A DNA stretch of 64,000 nt, taken from NCBI GenBank assembly GCA_902618535.1, contig CACNAV010000006.1, positions 1-64,000 on the forward strand. Direction: 5' to 3'. Both the position numbers and the translations under genes were made by a program. This document shows positions 45,593 through 55,084 of this stretch, in pieces; positions within the stretch are counted from its first letter, which is position 1; each line of letters opens with the position of its first letter. The notes under the pieces were generated by a model. It saw only the letters and a program-made list of their open reading frames with translations, made no database searches and was not told the origin of the DNA. This DNA comes from an uncultured Alphaproteobacteria bacterium. GTDB lineage: Bacteria > Pseudomonadota > Alphaproteobacteria > Methylaequorales > Methylaequoraceae.

Positions 45593-46633
45593 ATGCTAGA
45601 TATAATTTTTAATTCGATAATTCCTTTTGTAATTATACTTACAATACTTGTTTTTGTTCATGAGCTTGGGCATTACCTTGCGGCTATAAAAAATAATGTT
45701 AAGGTTGAAGTATTTTCTATTGGTTTCGGAAAAGAGCTTTTTGGTTTTACTGATAATTCAGGGACAAGATGGAAGTTTTCTCTCTTACCATTGGGTGGTT
45801 ACGTTAAAATGCATGGAGATGCAGACGAATCAAGTACTAAAAAAAGTACAGAAAATATAGATCTTAAAAAATCTTTTCATAATAAGTCAATTGGTCAAAG
45901 ATCTTTAATCTTATTTGCAGGTCCAGCTGCAAATTTTATTTTTTCAATAATTTTACTAGTGTTTATCAATTGTTTTTATGGACTCACGTCAACTAAGCCT
46001 ACAATTAGTGAAATAGAAAAAGGTATGCCAGCCGATCTTTCAGGATTAAAAATAGGTGACACTATTTTGGAAATTAATGAAAAAAAAATTTCTGATTTTT
46101 CAGAACTCAGGGCCATAATTTCCTCTAATGAAACCATTAGAATTACATATAGCCGCAATAATAACATTGAAATTATTAATTTAAAAACTGTTGAAGGTAA
46201 AATTGGAATTAAAGGTACCGCTGAAACTAGAAAACTTAACTTTTTAAATTCGTGTATTACATCTGTTGTACAGTTTTATAATTTCGTAAAGATGACACTT
46301 TTTGGTATTTATGAAATGATCTCAGGTCAAAGGGGAACTGAAGATTTGGGTGGACCAATACGTATTGCTGAATTATCTGGGGATTTTTGGAGCAAAGGGA
46401 TTCACAGTACTTTGTGGTTTATGATGATTATTTCACTTAATCTCGGATTAATTAATCTTTTTCCAATACCAATGTTAGATGGGGGACATTTGCTTCTCAA
46501 TTTTATTGAATTCGTTAAAGGTTCTCCTCTTAATAAAAAATCGCTTGAGCTGGTTCACACGATTGGTTTGGTTTTACTTCTTTCACTTATGGTATTTGCA
46601 ACATATAATGATGTACTAAGAATAATAAAATAA
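45593..46633 (+). CDS. rseP: Site-2 intramembrane zinc protease RseP
   Basis: 346 residues with four spans. Zinc motif HELGHYLAA (about 22-30), PDZ domain about 120-200 (GMPADLSGLKIGDTILEIN), and LDGGHLLLNFIEF with the third ligand (about 296-308). A TTG codon directly before the ATG is ignored as start. Position between dxr and bamA is standard; roles are sigma-E signalling or signal-peptide cleanup. Confidence 0.95.
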   Translation: MLDIIFNSIIPFVIILTILVFVHELGHYLAAIKNNVKVEVFSIGFGKELFGFTDNSGTRWKFSLLPLGGYVKMHGDADESSTKKSTENIDLKKSFHNKSIGQRSLILFAGPAANFIFSIILLVFINCFYGLTSTKPTISEIEKGMPADLSGLKIGDTILEINEKKISDFSELRAIISSNETIRITYSRNNNIEIINLKTVEGKIGIKGTAETRKLNFLNSCITSVVQFYNFVKMTLFGIYEMISGQRGTEDLGGPIRIAELSGDFWSKGIHSTLWFMMIISLNLGLINLFPIPMLDGGHLLLNFIEFVKGSPLNKKSLELVHTIGLVLLLSLMVFATYNDVLRIIK

Positions 46634-46638
46634 ATACA

Positions 46639-48987
46639 ATGAAAACTTATTATTTGTATTTTTTTTGTATTTTTTTTAGTCAATTTTTTCTTTTTAGTTC
46701 AGTCAATTCACAATCTCCAGGTACGCCTTCCTCAAGCTATGACTTCGATTACTACTCTAAAGGAAAAAAAAATAAAGAAATAGATCCCAACATTCTCTTG
46801 GAAAATACAAACGTTATAACTAATATAATAGTACAGGGTAATAAAAGATTAGAATCTAACTTAATTATTAATGAATCCCAAATTCAAACATTAGGTACTA
46901 ATGAGAAAAGCCTAAGTAAAGCTGTTAAAAATTTATATAAAACCGGTTACTTTGATGATGTTCAAATTTTTAAAGAAAATAGCCTTGTATATATTAATGT
47001 TAAAGAAAACCCAGTTATTGATTTAATTTCTATTGAAGGAAACAAAGAGATTTCAGATGATTTGATTTTAGAGGAATTAACCATAAAGTCTAGAAATGTT
47101 TATTCCATTGATGTGATAAAATCTGATGCTGATATAATTGAGACTTTGTACAAGCGACAAGGGTTTTTTTCTACATATGTGGAGCCAAAAGTAATAAAAA
47201 TAGATGATAGCAGGGTTAATTTAGTTTTTGAGGTGTATGAGGGTAATGAAGCAAAAATCAAAAAAGTTAATTTCATTAATAATAAAGTTTTTTCAGACTC
47301 TACCCTTAAAGATGTAATTAGTTCTAATGAATACAGATGGTATGAGTTTTGGGGTAGTAATGATAAGTTTGATAAGGATAGAATAAACTATGACAAAGAT
47401 CTTTTGAAGAAATATTACTATGATAATGGATATATAGATTTTCGCATAGTTTCTGTAAACTCTAGCTTAGTAGACAATAGAAAAGATTTTGTTGTTAATT
47501 TTTCTTTATTTGAAGGAAATAGATATAAGGTTTCAAATGTTAGTGTAAAATCGAATCTTAGAAACTTACAAAAATTAGATGTTTCTAATTTAATCGAAAT
47601 TTCACAAGGTGACTGGTACAGTTCTATTGATATTGATAATTCAATTAAGAATATAAGTGAAAAAGCAAGCCAATACGGTTATGCTTTTGTTGAAGTATAT
47701 CCTATTATTAAAAAAAGGATGGGTTTTATAGATTTAACATTTGAAATTGAGGAAGGAAAAAAAATATTCATTGACAGAATAGATATCATCGGAAATGTAA
47801 AAACAGTTGATAAAGTAATAAGAAGAGAACTTGAGCTTGTTGATGGCGATCCTTTCAATTCTGTAAAATTAAGACAAAGCGAAAGAAATATAAATAATAC
47901 AGCTCTTTTTGAAGGTGTGGAAATTAAACTTGATGAGTCGTCGGATTCTAATAAAGCAACTGTAGAGGTTGAAGTTAAAGAAAAAGCCACTGGACAATTT
48001 TCAGTTGGGGGGGGATTTTCATCACTAGATGGTGCGATTGGTAATGTGTCTATCAGAGAATCTAATCTTTTTGGAGAAGCCAAAGAAATCTCTCTTGCAC
48101 TTGGGATATCAACAAGAAAACAAGAAGTTGATTTATCTTACACAAACCCATATTTTTTAGATAAGGATGTAGCTGCTGGTATAGATTTATTCAATGTTAG
48201 AAGAAATAATAAAAGATACAGCGGATATAAACACAATATTCTGGGTTTTAGACTTCGTTCAGGATATGAGATAATTAATGATTTAAGACATTTTTCTAGT
48301 TACACTCTTAAAAGAGATAAGATTCATGATATAAGCAATACAACGTCTAGATTTATTCAAGACCAAGAAGGGAAAAGAGTAACGTCGATAATTGGACAAG
48401 CAATTCAATATAGTTCTCTAAATGATAGAATTAACCCAACGGAAGGTATACGAGTTCGTTTGGACGTAGATTATTATGGATTACTTGGAGATGCTGAACA
48501 TTTTCAAGGCGAGTTGAGAGTAGCAAATTTTTTTAGATTAACTGATGGAATAATTTTAGGAAACTTCATTGAAGGAGGGTATATACATCCGATTAAAGAT
48601 GTAAAAATTAATGATAGATTTTTTATAAATGGAGATAGATTAAGAGGCTTTAAAAATCTTGGAGTTGGTCCAAGAGACTCTTCAACAACTGATGCTCTTG
48701 GAGGAGAGATTTATTATTTAAGCAGAAATGAATTAACATTTCCACTTGGTCTTCCAGACGATTTAGGTGTTGATGGATTATTATTTGCTGATATCGGTAC
48801 CTTATATAATTTATCTGAATCTGGAACTGGTGTAATTGATGAAAATAAACCTCGTGCATCTGTTGGTGCTGGTATTTCGTGGCTTTCCCCGTTTGGGCCA
48901 GTTAAGTTTTACCTGTCAAAGGCTGTTTTAAAAGAAAATTATGATAAAAAAGAGATTTTTAGATTTAGTTTTGGTACAACATATTAA
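46639..48987 (+). CDS. bamA: Outer membrane protein assembly factor BamA
   Basis: 782 residues: signal peptide (about 1-26), five POTRA repeats (about 60-435), and a 16-strand barrel from about 460 ending in the C-terminal aromatic pattern RFSFGTTY. RVRLDVDYYG and GGEIYYLSRNELTFPLGLPDDLGVDGLLFADIG are barrel hallmarks with the GDRLRGF (VRGF-like) loop. An eight-G run at 48007-48014 encodes GGG at the junction of POTRA and barrel. Confidence 0.96.
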   Translation: MKTYYLYFFCIFFSQFFLFSSVNSQSPGTPSSSYDFDYYSKGKKNKEIDPNILLENTNVITNIIVQGNKRLESNLIINESQIQTLGTNEKSLSKAVKNLYKTGYFDDVQIFKENSLVYINVKENPVIDLISIEGNKEISDDLILEELTIKSRNVYSIDVIKSDADIIETLYKRQGFFSTYVEPKVIKIDDSRVNLVFEVYEGNEAKIKKVNFINNKVFSDSTLKDVISSNEYRWYEFWGSNDKFDKDRINYDKDLLKKYYYDNGYIDFRIVSVNSSLVDNRKDFVVNFSLFEGNRYKVSNVSVKSNLRNLQKLDVSNLIEISQGDWYSSIDIDNSIKNISEKASQYGYAFVEVYPIIKKRMGFIDLTFEIEEGKKIFIDRIDIIGNVKTVDKVIRRELELVDGDPFNSVKLRQSERNINNTALFEGVEIKLDESSDSNKATVEVEVKEKATGQFSVGGGFSSLDGAIGNVSIRESNLFGEAKEISLALGISTRKQEVDLSYTNPYFLDKDVAAGIDLFNVRRNNKRYSGYKHNILGFRLRSGYEIINDLRHFSSYTLKRDKIHDISNTTSRFIQDQEGKRVTSIIGQAIQYSSLNDRINPTEGIRVRLDVDYYGLLGDAEHFQGELRVANFFRLTDGIILGNFIEGGYIHPIKDVKINDRFFINGDRLRGFKNLGVGPRDSSTTDALGGEIYYLSRNELTFPLGLPDDLGVDGLLFADIGTLYNLSESGTGVIDENKPRASVGAGISWLSPFGPVKFYLSKAVLKENYDKKEIFRFSFGTTY

Positions 48988-49010
48988 ACAATTAAATTTT
49001 AAGGAGTATT

Positions 49011-49565
49011 ATGATAAGGTTATTATTCTTTCTTGCAGTTTCATTCTTTTTTGTTGAAATAAATGCACAAGAAAAAACAAGCAACACCCCTAAAGAAAAA
49101 ACTTTTAAGTCTGGAGTAGGGGTTGTTGATATGAAAAAAATCCTTCAAGATTCAACTGCCTATCAGGCATTAGTTGACCAGTTTGAAGAAAAGAGAAGAA
49201 AACATAGAAACAAGTTTACAAAAATTGAGGATGTTATTCGAGACGAAGAAAGTAAATTATCTAAGCAAAAGGGTGTACTTTCTAAAGAAGTTTTTGCAAA
49301 TAAAATTAAAGAGCTTAACAAAAAAATAAATGAATTAAAGTCTAAACAAGCTGGCGAAGCACAAAAATTTGAAAGAGAGTTCGAAAAATCAACTAATAAG
49401 ATTCAAGGTGCTCTTATTGATGTTCTTTCAATGATAGCAAATAAAAATAAGTTAGATATAGTAATGGCCAAAAATCAGCTTCTTCTCGTAGGAAAAGATA
49501 TTGATCTGACTGAGGACGCTATTAAAGAGTTAAATAAAATTTTACCAAAAATAAATAAAGATTAG
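49011..49565 (+). CDS. ompH: Periplasmic chaperone OmpH/Skp family
   Basis: 184 residues with signal peptide (to about residue 20, EINAQ) and a long charged coiled coil (about 60-135) between two beta strands (VGVVDMKKILQDS and KLDIVMAKNQLLLVG), the Skp jellyfish fold. Carries unfolded outer-membrane proteins to BamA, its upstream neighbour. AAGGAG ribosome binding site. Confidence 0.92.
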   Translation: MIRLLFFLAVSFFFVEINAQEKTSNTPKEKTFKSGVGVVDMKKILQDSTAYQALVDQFEEKRRKHRNKFTKIEDVIRDEESKLSKQKGVLSKEVFANKIKELNKKINELKSKQAGEAQKFEREFEKSTNKIQGALIDVLSMIANKNKLDIVMAKNQLLLVGKDIDLTEDAIKELNKILPKINKD

Positions 49566-49584
49566 TTATAAAAAGAGAGTTAAC

Positions 49585-50577
49585 TTGATAGATAAATGTT
49601 TTTATAAAAATGTTGGTCCGTTTACTCTTTCTGAGATTGCTTTAAAACTTAATTTAGATTTTTCTGGTGATCCTAATTTCAAGATTAAAGATATCGCAAC
49701 ACTTGACCTAGCATCTTCAAGCGAAATAAGTTTTTTTCATAAAAAAAAATATATAGACCAACTTATTAAATCAAAAGCTGGTGTACTGATTATTAAAAAA
49801 GAGGAAGGAAAAAAAATTAACAAAACCAATTTGCTTTTTTCAGATAACCCATATTTGTCAATGGCACAGGTTGCTTCAACCTTCTATCCAGATTGTGAAT
49901 ATCCTAATTTCTCCTACCCTGATTCAAAAAAAAAAAAATCTTCTTCTGATAATCAGTTTATACATAAAGATTCTGAAATTGGTGATAATTGTATTATTGG
50001 ATCATTTGTTAAAATTGGACCAGGTGTTAAGATTGGTTCTAATTGTATTATTGGTGATAATGTAACCATTTACTATTCAATTATTTCTAATAACGTAAAA
50101 ATTTATAACGGAGTTAGAATCGGTGGTGAAGGTTTTGGATTTATATCTTCTAAAAATTTTTTTAAAAAGATTCCTCAATTAGGTAGAGTTATTATTAAAG
50201 ATAATGTGGAGATTGGATGTAATTCAACTGTTGATAGAGGCTCCATTGGTGACACAATAATTTCAAAGAATGTTATGATTGATAATCTTGTTCATGTTGG
50301 ACATAATGTTAAAATAGGAGAAAATACAATTATTGCAGCTATGACAGGTATTTCTGGTAGTTGCGAAATAGGAAAAAATTCTATGATTGGTGGGCAAGTA
50401 GGTATAAGTGGACATTTAAAAATTGGTAATAATGTTAAAATAGCAGCTAAAAGTGGGGTTATGAAAAATATTACAGATAACACTAATGTTGGTGGGTATC
50501 CTGCTGTAAACATTATAGATTGGCATAGAAGCACAGTCTTAAATAAAAAAAAAAGTAATGAAAAAAAAAGAACTTAA
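49585..50577 (+). CDS. lpxD: UDP-3-O-(3-hydroxyacyl)glucosamine N-acyltransferase
   Basis: Third step of lipid A synthesis, 330 residues. An N-terminal uridine-binding domain (1 to about 105) is followed by left-handed beta-helix hexapeptide repeats (IGDNCIIGSFVKIGPGVKIG...). Catalytic His is in VHVGHNVKIGEN (about 235-246). TTG start at 49585 behind AGAGAG. The end overlaps fabZ by 20 bases. Confidence 0.95.
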   Translation: MIDKCFYKNVGPFTLSEIALKLNLDFSGDPNFKIKDIATLDLASSSEISFFHKKKYIDQLIKSKAGVLIIKKEEGKKINKTNLLFSDNPYLSMAQVASTFYPDCEYPNFSYPDSKKKKSSSDNQFIHKDSEIGDNCIIGSFVKIGPGVKIGSNCIIGDNVTIYYSIISNNVKIYNGVRIGGEGFGFISSKNFFKKIPQLGRVIIKDNVEIGCNSTVDRGSIGDTIISKNVMIDNLVHVGHNVKIGENTIIAAMTGISGSCEIGKNSMIGGQVGISGHLKIGNNVKIAAKSGVMKNITDNTNVGGYPAVNIIDWHRSTVLNKKKSNEKKRT

Positions 50578-51004
50578 TATAGAAGAAATTAAAAATTTAA
50601 TTCCTCATAGATATCCATTTTTATTAATCGATAAATTGATTGATATAATTCCGGATACGAGTGCTACGGGTATTAAAAATGTAACATTTAATGAAAATTT
50701 CTTTCAAGGTCATTTTGAATCAATGTCAGTAATGCCTGGAGCACTAATTATTGAGTCTATGGCTCAATCTGCAGGAACATTGGTGATGTACAGTTTAAAA
50801 AAAAAATCTAAAAATACCTCAGTTTATTTATTGACAGTTGACAAAGCTAAATTTAGAAAACCAGTTTGTCCTGGGGATGTATTAATGAATAAGGTTGAAA
50901 AAAAACAACAAATAAAAAATATTTGGAAATTTTCATGCAGATCATTTGTTAATGACAACTTGGTATCACAAGCAGAGATATCAGCTATTCTGAACACACC
51001 CTAA
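50558..51004 (+). CDS. fabZ: 3-Hydroxyacyl-[acyl-carrier-protein] dehydratase FabZ
   Basis: 148 residues, hotdog fold. IPHRYPFLLIDKL (15-27) holds the catalytic His, and FFQGHFESMSVMPGALIIESMAQSAG (about 48-73) holds the second active-site acid region. Provides acyl chains for both fatty acids and lipid A, consistent with its place between lpxD and lpxA. Confidence 0.97.
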   Translation: MKKKELNIEEIKNLIPHRYPFLLIDKLIDIIPDTSATGIKNVTFNENFFQGHFESMSVMPGALIIESMAQSAGTLVMYSLKKKSKNTSVYLLTVDKAKFRKPVCPGDVLMNKVEKKQQIKNIWKFSCRSFVNDNLVSQAEISAILNTP

Positions 51005-51068
51005 TTATTGAAATATTTTGAAACTTTTTTTTATTTGTTTTCATCATTAAATAATTTTAAATTTAGAA

Positions 51069-51851
51069 ATGTTTAATAAACTTTCTTTCATAGACGACAA
51101 AGCAATTATCGCAAATAACGTTAAAGTTGGTCCATTTTGTTTTATTGGAAAAAATGTAAATATTGCTAAAAATTGTCATATTCACAATCATGTAAGTATT
51201 ACCGGAAATGTAACTATTGGAGAAAATTCTGAAATTTTTCCATTTGCTTCAATTGGTTCTTCACCTCAGGATCTAAAATATAAAGGTGAGGCAACTACAA
51301 TTAAAATTGGAAAAAATTGCAAGATCCGCGAGTATGTTACAATTAACCCAGGTACAAATGGGGGGGGAAAGATTACTTCAGTTGGAGATAACTGTTTGTT
51401 GATGATTGGAACTCACATTGCTCATGATTGTCGCATTGGAAATAATGTGATTTTCGCAAACCACTCAACTCTTGCAGGACATGTTATCGTTGAAGACAAT
51501 GTAGTTGTTGGAGCGCTCAGTGCAATCCACCAATTTTGTAGAATAGGAGAAGGAGCTATGATAGGAGGAATGTCAGGTGTTACTGCTGATGTAATACCGT
51601 TTTCGACTGTGATTGGAAATCGTGCTAAATTATCAGGAATTAACATATTAGGTTTAAAAAGGAGAAATATAAAAAAAAAGGAAATATCAGAATTTAGAAA
51701 AATTTTTAAATATATTTTTTTTGATAACGAATCTATATTTAGAGATAGAATAAAAGAAGTTATGAAAAAAAAACATGAAAGTAATATTATTTCAAAGCTT
51801 TTAAAGTTTCTACATAATCATTCTGACAGATCTTATTGTATGCCTGATTAA
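51069..51851 (+). CDS. lpxA: Acyl-[ACP]-UDP-N-acetylglucosamine O-acyltransferase
   Basis: First step of lipid A synthesis, 260 residues. Hexapeptide-repeat helix with IGSSPQDLKYKGEATTIKIG, REYVTINPGT, and catalytic His in GTHIAHDCRIGNN; C-terminal helical domain from about 190 (ISEFRKIFKYIF). A 64-base AT-rich gap with no clear terminator separates it from fabZ. Eight consecutive G at 51360-51367 encode part of NGGGK. Confidence 0.96.
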   Translation: MFNKLSFIDDKAIIANNVKVGPFCFIGKNVNIAKNCHIHNHVSITGNVTIGENSEIFPFASIGSSPQDLKYKGEATTIKIGKNCKIREYVTINPGTNGGGKITSVGDNCLLMIGTHIAHDCRIGNNVIFANHSTLAGHVIVEDNVVVGALSAIHQFCRIGEGAMIGGMSGVTADVIPFSTVIGNRAKLSGINILGLKRRNIKKKEISEFRKIFKYIFFDNESIFRDRIKEVMKKKHESNIISKLLKFLHNHSDRSYCMPD

Positions 51852-51855
51852 TAAA

Positions 51856-52659
51856 ATGAATAAAATTATATTTATTTTTGGATACGGTAATTTACCTAAA
51901 TTAATTTTAAAAAAAATAGAGCATCTCAATCTTGAATTTAAAATTTTATTCATTGGTGAAAATAAATTACATAAATCCTCAAAATCAAAAACTGTAAAAT
52001 TAGGAAAGATTGTTACTGAGCTTAAGAAACTAAAAAAATTAGGATTTTCCAAAATTCTTATGGCAGGTTCAATCAGTAGACCTAGAATATCTGACATTAA
52101 TCCTGACCTAAATAGTTTGAAACTACTACCTAAGTTTACAAAGGCACTTTTTGAAGGAGGTGATAATAAACTATTAAAATTTGTAATTAAAGAGCTAGAA
52201 AACCTAGGATTCAAAATTTTATATATTCATAAAACTTTTCCAGATTTATTTTTTGGCTTTGGTAATCAAACTAAAGTCAAAATATCGAATAGCTTACTTA
52301 AAGATATTCAAAAGGGGGCCATGATTCTCTATAATAATTCTAAATATGACATAGGACAATCAATTCTAGTGCAAGAAGGAAATGTAATTGGAATAGAGGC
52401 CATTCAAGGTACTGATAATTTAATTAAACAATCTTTACCCTACATGCAAAAAGTTAAAAAAGGAGTGTTGATTAAATTAATAAAGGTTAAACAAGATTTA
52501 AGAGCTGACTTACCTACAATTGGACTAAAAACTCTTAAAAATTGTCTTAAAAGTGGAGTTGTTGGAATTGCTTACAGTGCTAATAAGACAATTTTTTTAG
52601 ATAAAGAAAAAATATTAAGCTTTTGTATTAAAAATAAATTTTTCTTATATGGTATGTGA
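51856..52659 (+). CDS. lpxI: UDP-2,3-diacylglucosamine pyrophosphatase LpxI
   Basis: 267 residues of the LpxI (former DUF1009) family, the alphaproteobacterial substitute for LpxH. FGYGNLPKLIL (9-19), KILMAGSISRP, FEGGDNKLLKFVI, VIGIEAIQGTDNLI and the C-terminal KVKQDLRADLPTIGLKTLKN are the family blocks, including the acidic catalytic region near IGIEAIQGTD. It overlaps lpxB by one base. Confidence 0.94.
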   Translation: MNKIIFIFGYGNLPKLILKKIEHLNLEFKILFIGENKLHKSSKSKTVKLGKIVTELKKLKKLGFSKILMAGSISRPRISDINPDLNSLKLLPKFTKALFEGGDNKLLKFVIKELENLGFKILYIHKTFPDLFFGFGNQTKVKISNSLLKDIQKGAMILYNNSKYDIGQSILVQEGNVIGIEAIQGTDNLIKQSLPYMQKVKKGVLIKLIKVKQDLRADLPTIGLKTLKNCLKSGVVGIAYSANKTIFLDKEKILSFCIKNKFFLYGM

Positions 52660-53744
52660 TGAAAATTTATATTATAGCAACAGAGGCATCAGGTGATTAT
52701 CTAGGTTCTCATTTAATTAAAGAACTAAAAAAAAAAAAAATTTTTTCAATTGAAGGAATTGGAGGTGAGCTAATGAAGATAGAAGGAATGAGTTCATGGG
52801 TTCCAATTGAAAAATTTAATACAATTGGATTATTTGAGGTATTAATAAGAATACCAAAATTTTATAAAATCTTAAAAAAAGTAGAGACTTTTATTAAAAA
52901 TAACCCACCTGATATTCTAATTACAATTGATTCGCCAAGTTTCAGTTATAGACTTGTAAAAAAAATTCAGAATTTGAGAAAAAGAGTAAAAATGATTCAC
53001 TATGTTGCTCCTACAGTTTGGGCGTGGAAAAAATATAGAGCTAAAATATTTGCTAATTTATATGATCAACTTTTTGTACTTTTTAAATTTGAAAAAAAAT
53101 ATTTTGATGAATATGGGTTAAAAACATCATGGATTGGACATCAAATTTTTTTTGATAAAGCTAAAGTTAAGAAGAAAAATATTATTTGTTTTCTTCCGGG
53201 TTCAAGAGAAATTGAAATAATGAAAAATCTATCTAAAATGAAAAAAATATTAAGTGATATTACCTCTGAATACTCAAATTTTAAATTTTATATTTTAGGC
53301 TTTGACCACCATAAACAAATGATTAATCAAATAATTCAGAACCCTCAAGTTAAAATAATAACTAATTTTAATTTAAAACAAAAAATTATGATGCAGTCTT
53401 CACTTGCATTGGCCTCCTCAGGAAGCGTTACTTTGGAGTTAAGTAAGTATCAAACACCAATGGTTGTTGTTTATGATACTAATTATCTTACTAGAATTTT
53501 AATAAAGCTTTTTGTAAAAGTTAAGTTTTGTTCATTAATAAATATTTTCTTTAATAAAGAAATTGTTCCTGAGCTTATTTTTGAAAATTTCACTTACACA
53601 AACGTTATGAGAGAATTTAAGAAATTATTAGATGATAAAAAGTTAAGAAATAAGCAAATAAAATATTTGAGTATTTTTTCAAAGAAAATGTTAAATAATA
53701 GAAACCCATCAGAATTATTAGTCGAAAAAATTATTAAAAAATAG
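52659..53744 (+). CDS. lpxB: Lipid-A-disaccharide synthase
   Basis: GT-B glycosyltransferase joining lipid X to UDP-diacylglucosamine, 361 residues from ATG 52659 (the preceding GTG is ignored). ATEASGDYLGSHLIKEL (6-22), YVAPTVWAWKKYR, CFLPGSREIEI and LASSGSVTLELSKYQTPMVVVYDTN are diagnostic. A 14-base A run at 52727-52740 codes for KKKK. Its stop codon abuts the gltA stop codon from the other strand with no spacer. Confidence 0.95.
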   Translation: MKIYIIATEASGDYLGSHLIKELKKKKIFSIEGIGGELMKIEGMSSWVPIEKFNTIGLFEVLIRIPKFYKILKKVETFIKNNPPDILITIDSPSFSYRLVKKIQNLRKRVKMIHYVAPTVWAWKKYRAKIFANLYDQLFVLFKFEKKYFDEYGLKTSWIGHQIFFDKAKVKKKNIICFLPGSREIEIMKNLSKMKKILSDITSEYSNFKFYILGFDHHKQMINQIIQNPQVKIITNFNLKQKIMMQSSLALASSGSVTLELSKYQTPMVVVYDTNYLTRILIKLFVKVKFCSLINIFFNKEIVPELIFENFTYTNVMREFKKLLDDKKLRNKQIKYLSIFSKKMLNNRNPSELLVEKIIKK

Positions 53745-55082
53745 TTATTTAATTTCTCCTGGATACATTTTTCTTATATTTTTTCTTTTATTAATTTCTA
53801 CGAATTCCCGTTTATTTTTTCCTGTATAGAGTTGTCTAGGTCTGCTTATTTTATTATTTGTTAATTCAGTCATCTCTTTCCATTGAGATATCCATCCAAC
53901 TGTTCGTGCTACTGCAAAAATCACTGTAAACATTGACTCAGGTAATCCAAGCGCTTTAAGAATTATTCCTGAATAAAAATCTACATTTGGGTATAGTTTT
54001 TTTTTTATAAAATAACTGTCGTTAAGTGCAATTTCTTCAAGCTTAGTTGCCAGTTTAAATAGAGGTAGGTTAAAATTGTCTATCTCATTGAGTAAATTGT
54101 GACAGTATTTTCTAAGTACATTAGCTCTTGGATCGTAGTTTTTATAAACTCTATGTCCAAACCCCATTAATCTGAATGAATCGTCTTTATCTTTAGCTTT
54201 TTCTATAAATTTTTGAATATTGTCTACATTTCTAATCTCGTTAAGCATTCTTATAACTGATTCATTTGCTCCACCATGTGCTGGTCCCCATAATGAAGCA
54301 ACACCTGCAGCTACACAGGCAAATGGATTAGCTCCTGAAGAACCAGCCATTTTTACTGTGGAAGTTGAGGCATTTTGTTCATGATCGGCATGAAGTATTA
54401 AAAGTTTATCTAAGGCCTCTATACTTGCTTTTGATGGGTGATACTCACCGCATGGAGTTGAAAATAACATGTGTAAAAAGTTTTCACTATAACTTAAATT
54501 ATTTTTAGGATAAATAAATGGTTGACCTAAGGAATATTTATATGCCATAGCAGCCATAGTTGGTAATTTGGCTAGTAATCTACTTACAGCAACCCACATT
54601 CCTTCATTTGAAGAGAAATCATAGTTTTTTTCAGAATAAAATGACGATAATGCACCGACAATACCAACCATTACTGCCATTGGATGAGAATCACGTCGAA
54701 ATCCGCTATAGAATCTCAATAACTGTTCATGTAACATTGTATGATTAGTTAAAATCTTGATGAATTTTTTTTTATTCTCGGTGTCAGGTAATTCACCGTT
54801 AAGAAGGAGATAACAAACCTCAGGATAATCAGATTTTTCTGCTAAGTCTTCAATTTTATAGCCTCTATGAAGTAAAATGCCATTTTCACCATCAATAAAA
54901 GTTATTTCTGATGAACAGCTAGCAGTTGAGGTAAATCCAGGGTCGTAAACAAACATGCCTGTTTTTGAATAAAAAGCAGTAAGATCAGCAACATCTGGTC
55001 CAAATGATCCTTTTTTTATTTTGAACTCAAATTTATTATTGTTCCTGTTGTCAACAACTGTAATAGTATTTTTATTCTTCAA
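53745..55082 (-). CDS. gltA: Citrate synthase (type II)
   Basis: Entry enzyme of the TCA cycle, 445 residues. Active-site His in [44 protein letters not shown] (about 240-285), then [14 protein letters not shown] (about 315-328) and an Asp in [14 protein letters not shown]-terminal beta domain with [27 protein letters not shown]. Last gene of lexA-gltX-gltA; two bases follow gltX. Confidence 0.98.
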   Translation of the reverse strand: MKNKNTITVVDNRNNNKFEFKIKKGSFGPDVADLTAFYSKTGMFVYDPGFTSTASCSSEITFIDGENGILLHRGYKIEDLAEKSDYPEVCYLLLNGELPDTENKKKFIKILTNHTMLHEQLLRFYSGFRRDSHPMAVMVGIVGALSSFYSEKNYDFSSNEGMWVAVSRLLAKLPTMAAMAYKYSLGQPFIYPKNNLSYSENFLHMLFSTPCGEYHPSKASIEALDKLLILHADHEQNASTSTVKMAGSSGANPFACVAAGVASLWGPAHGGANESVIRMLNEIRNVDNIQKFIEKAKDKDDSFRLMGFGHRVYKNYDPRANVLRKYCHNLLNEIDNFNLPLFKLATKLEEIALNDSYFIKKKLYPNVDFYSGIILKALGLPESMFTVIFAVARTVGWISQWKEMTELTNNKISRPRQLYTGKNKREFVEINKRKNIRKMYPGEIK

Positions 55083-55084
55083 TT

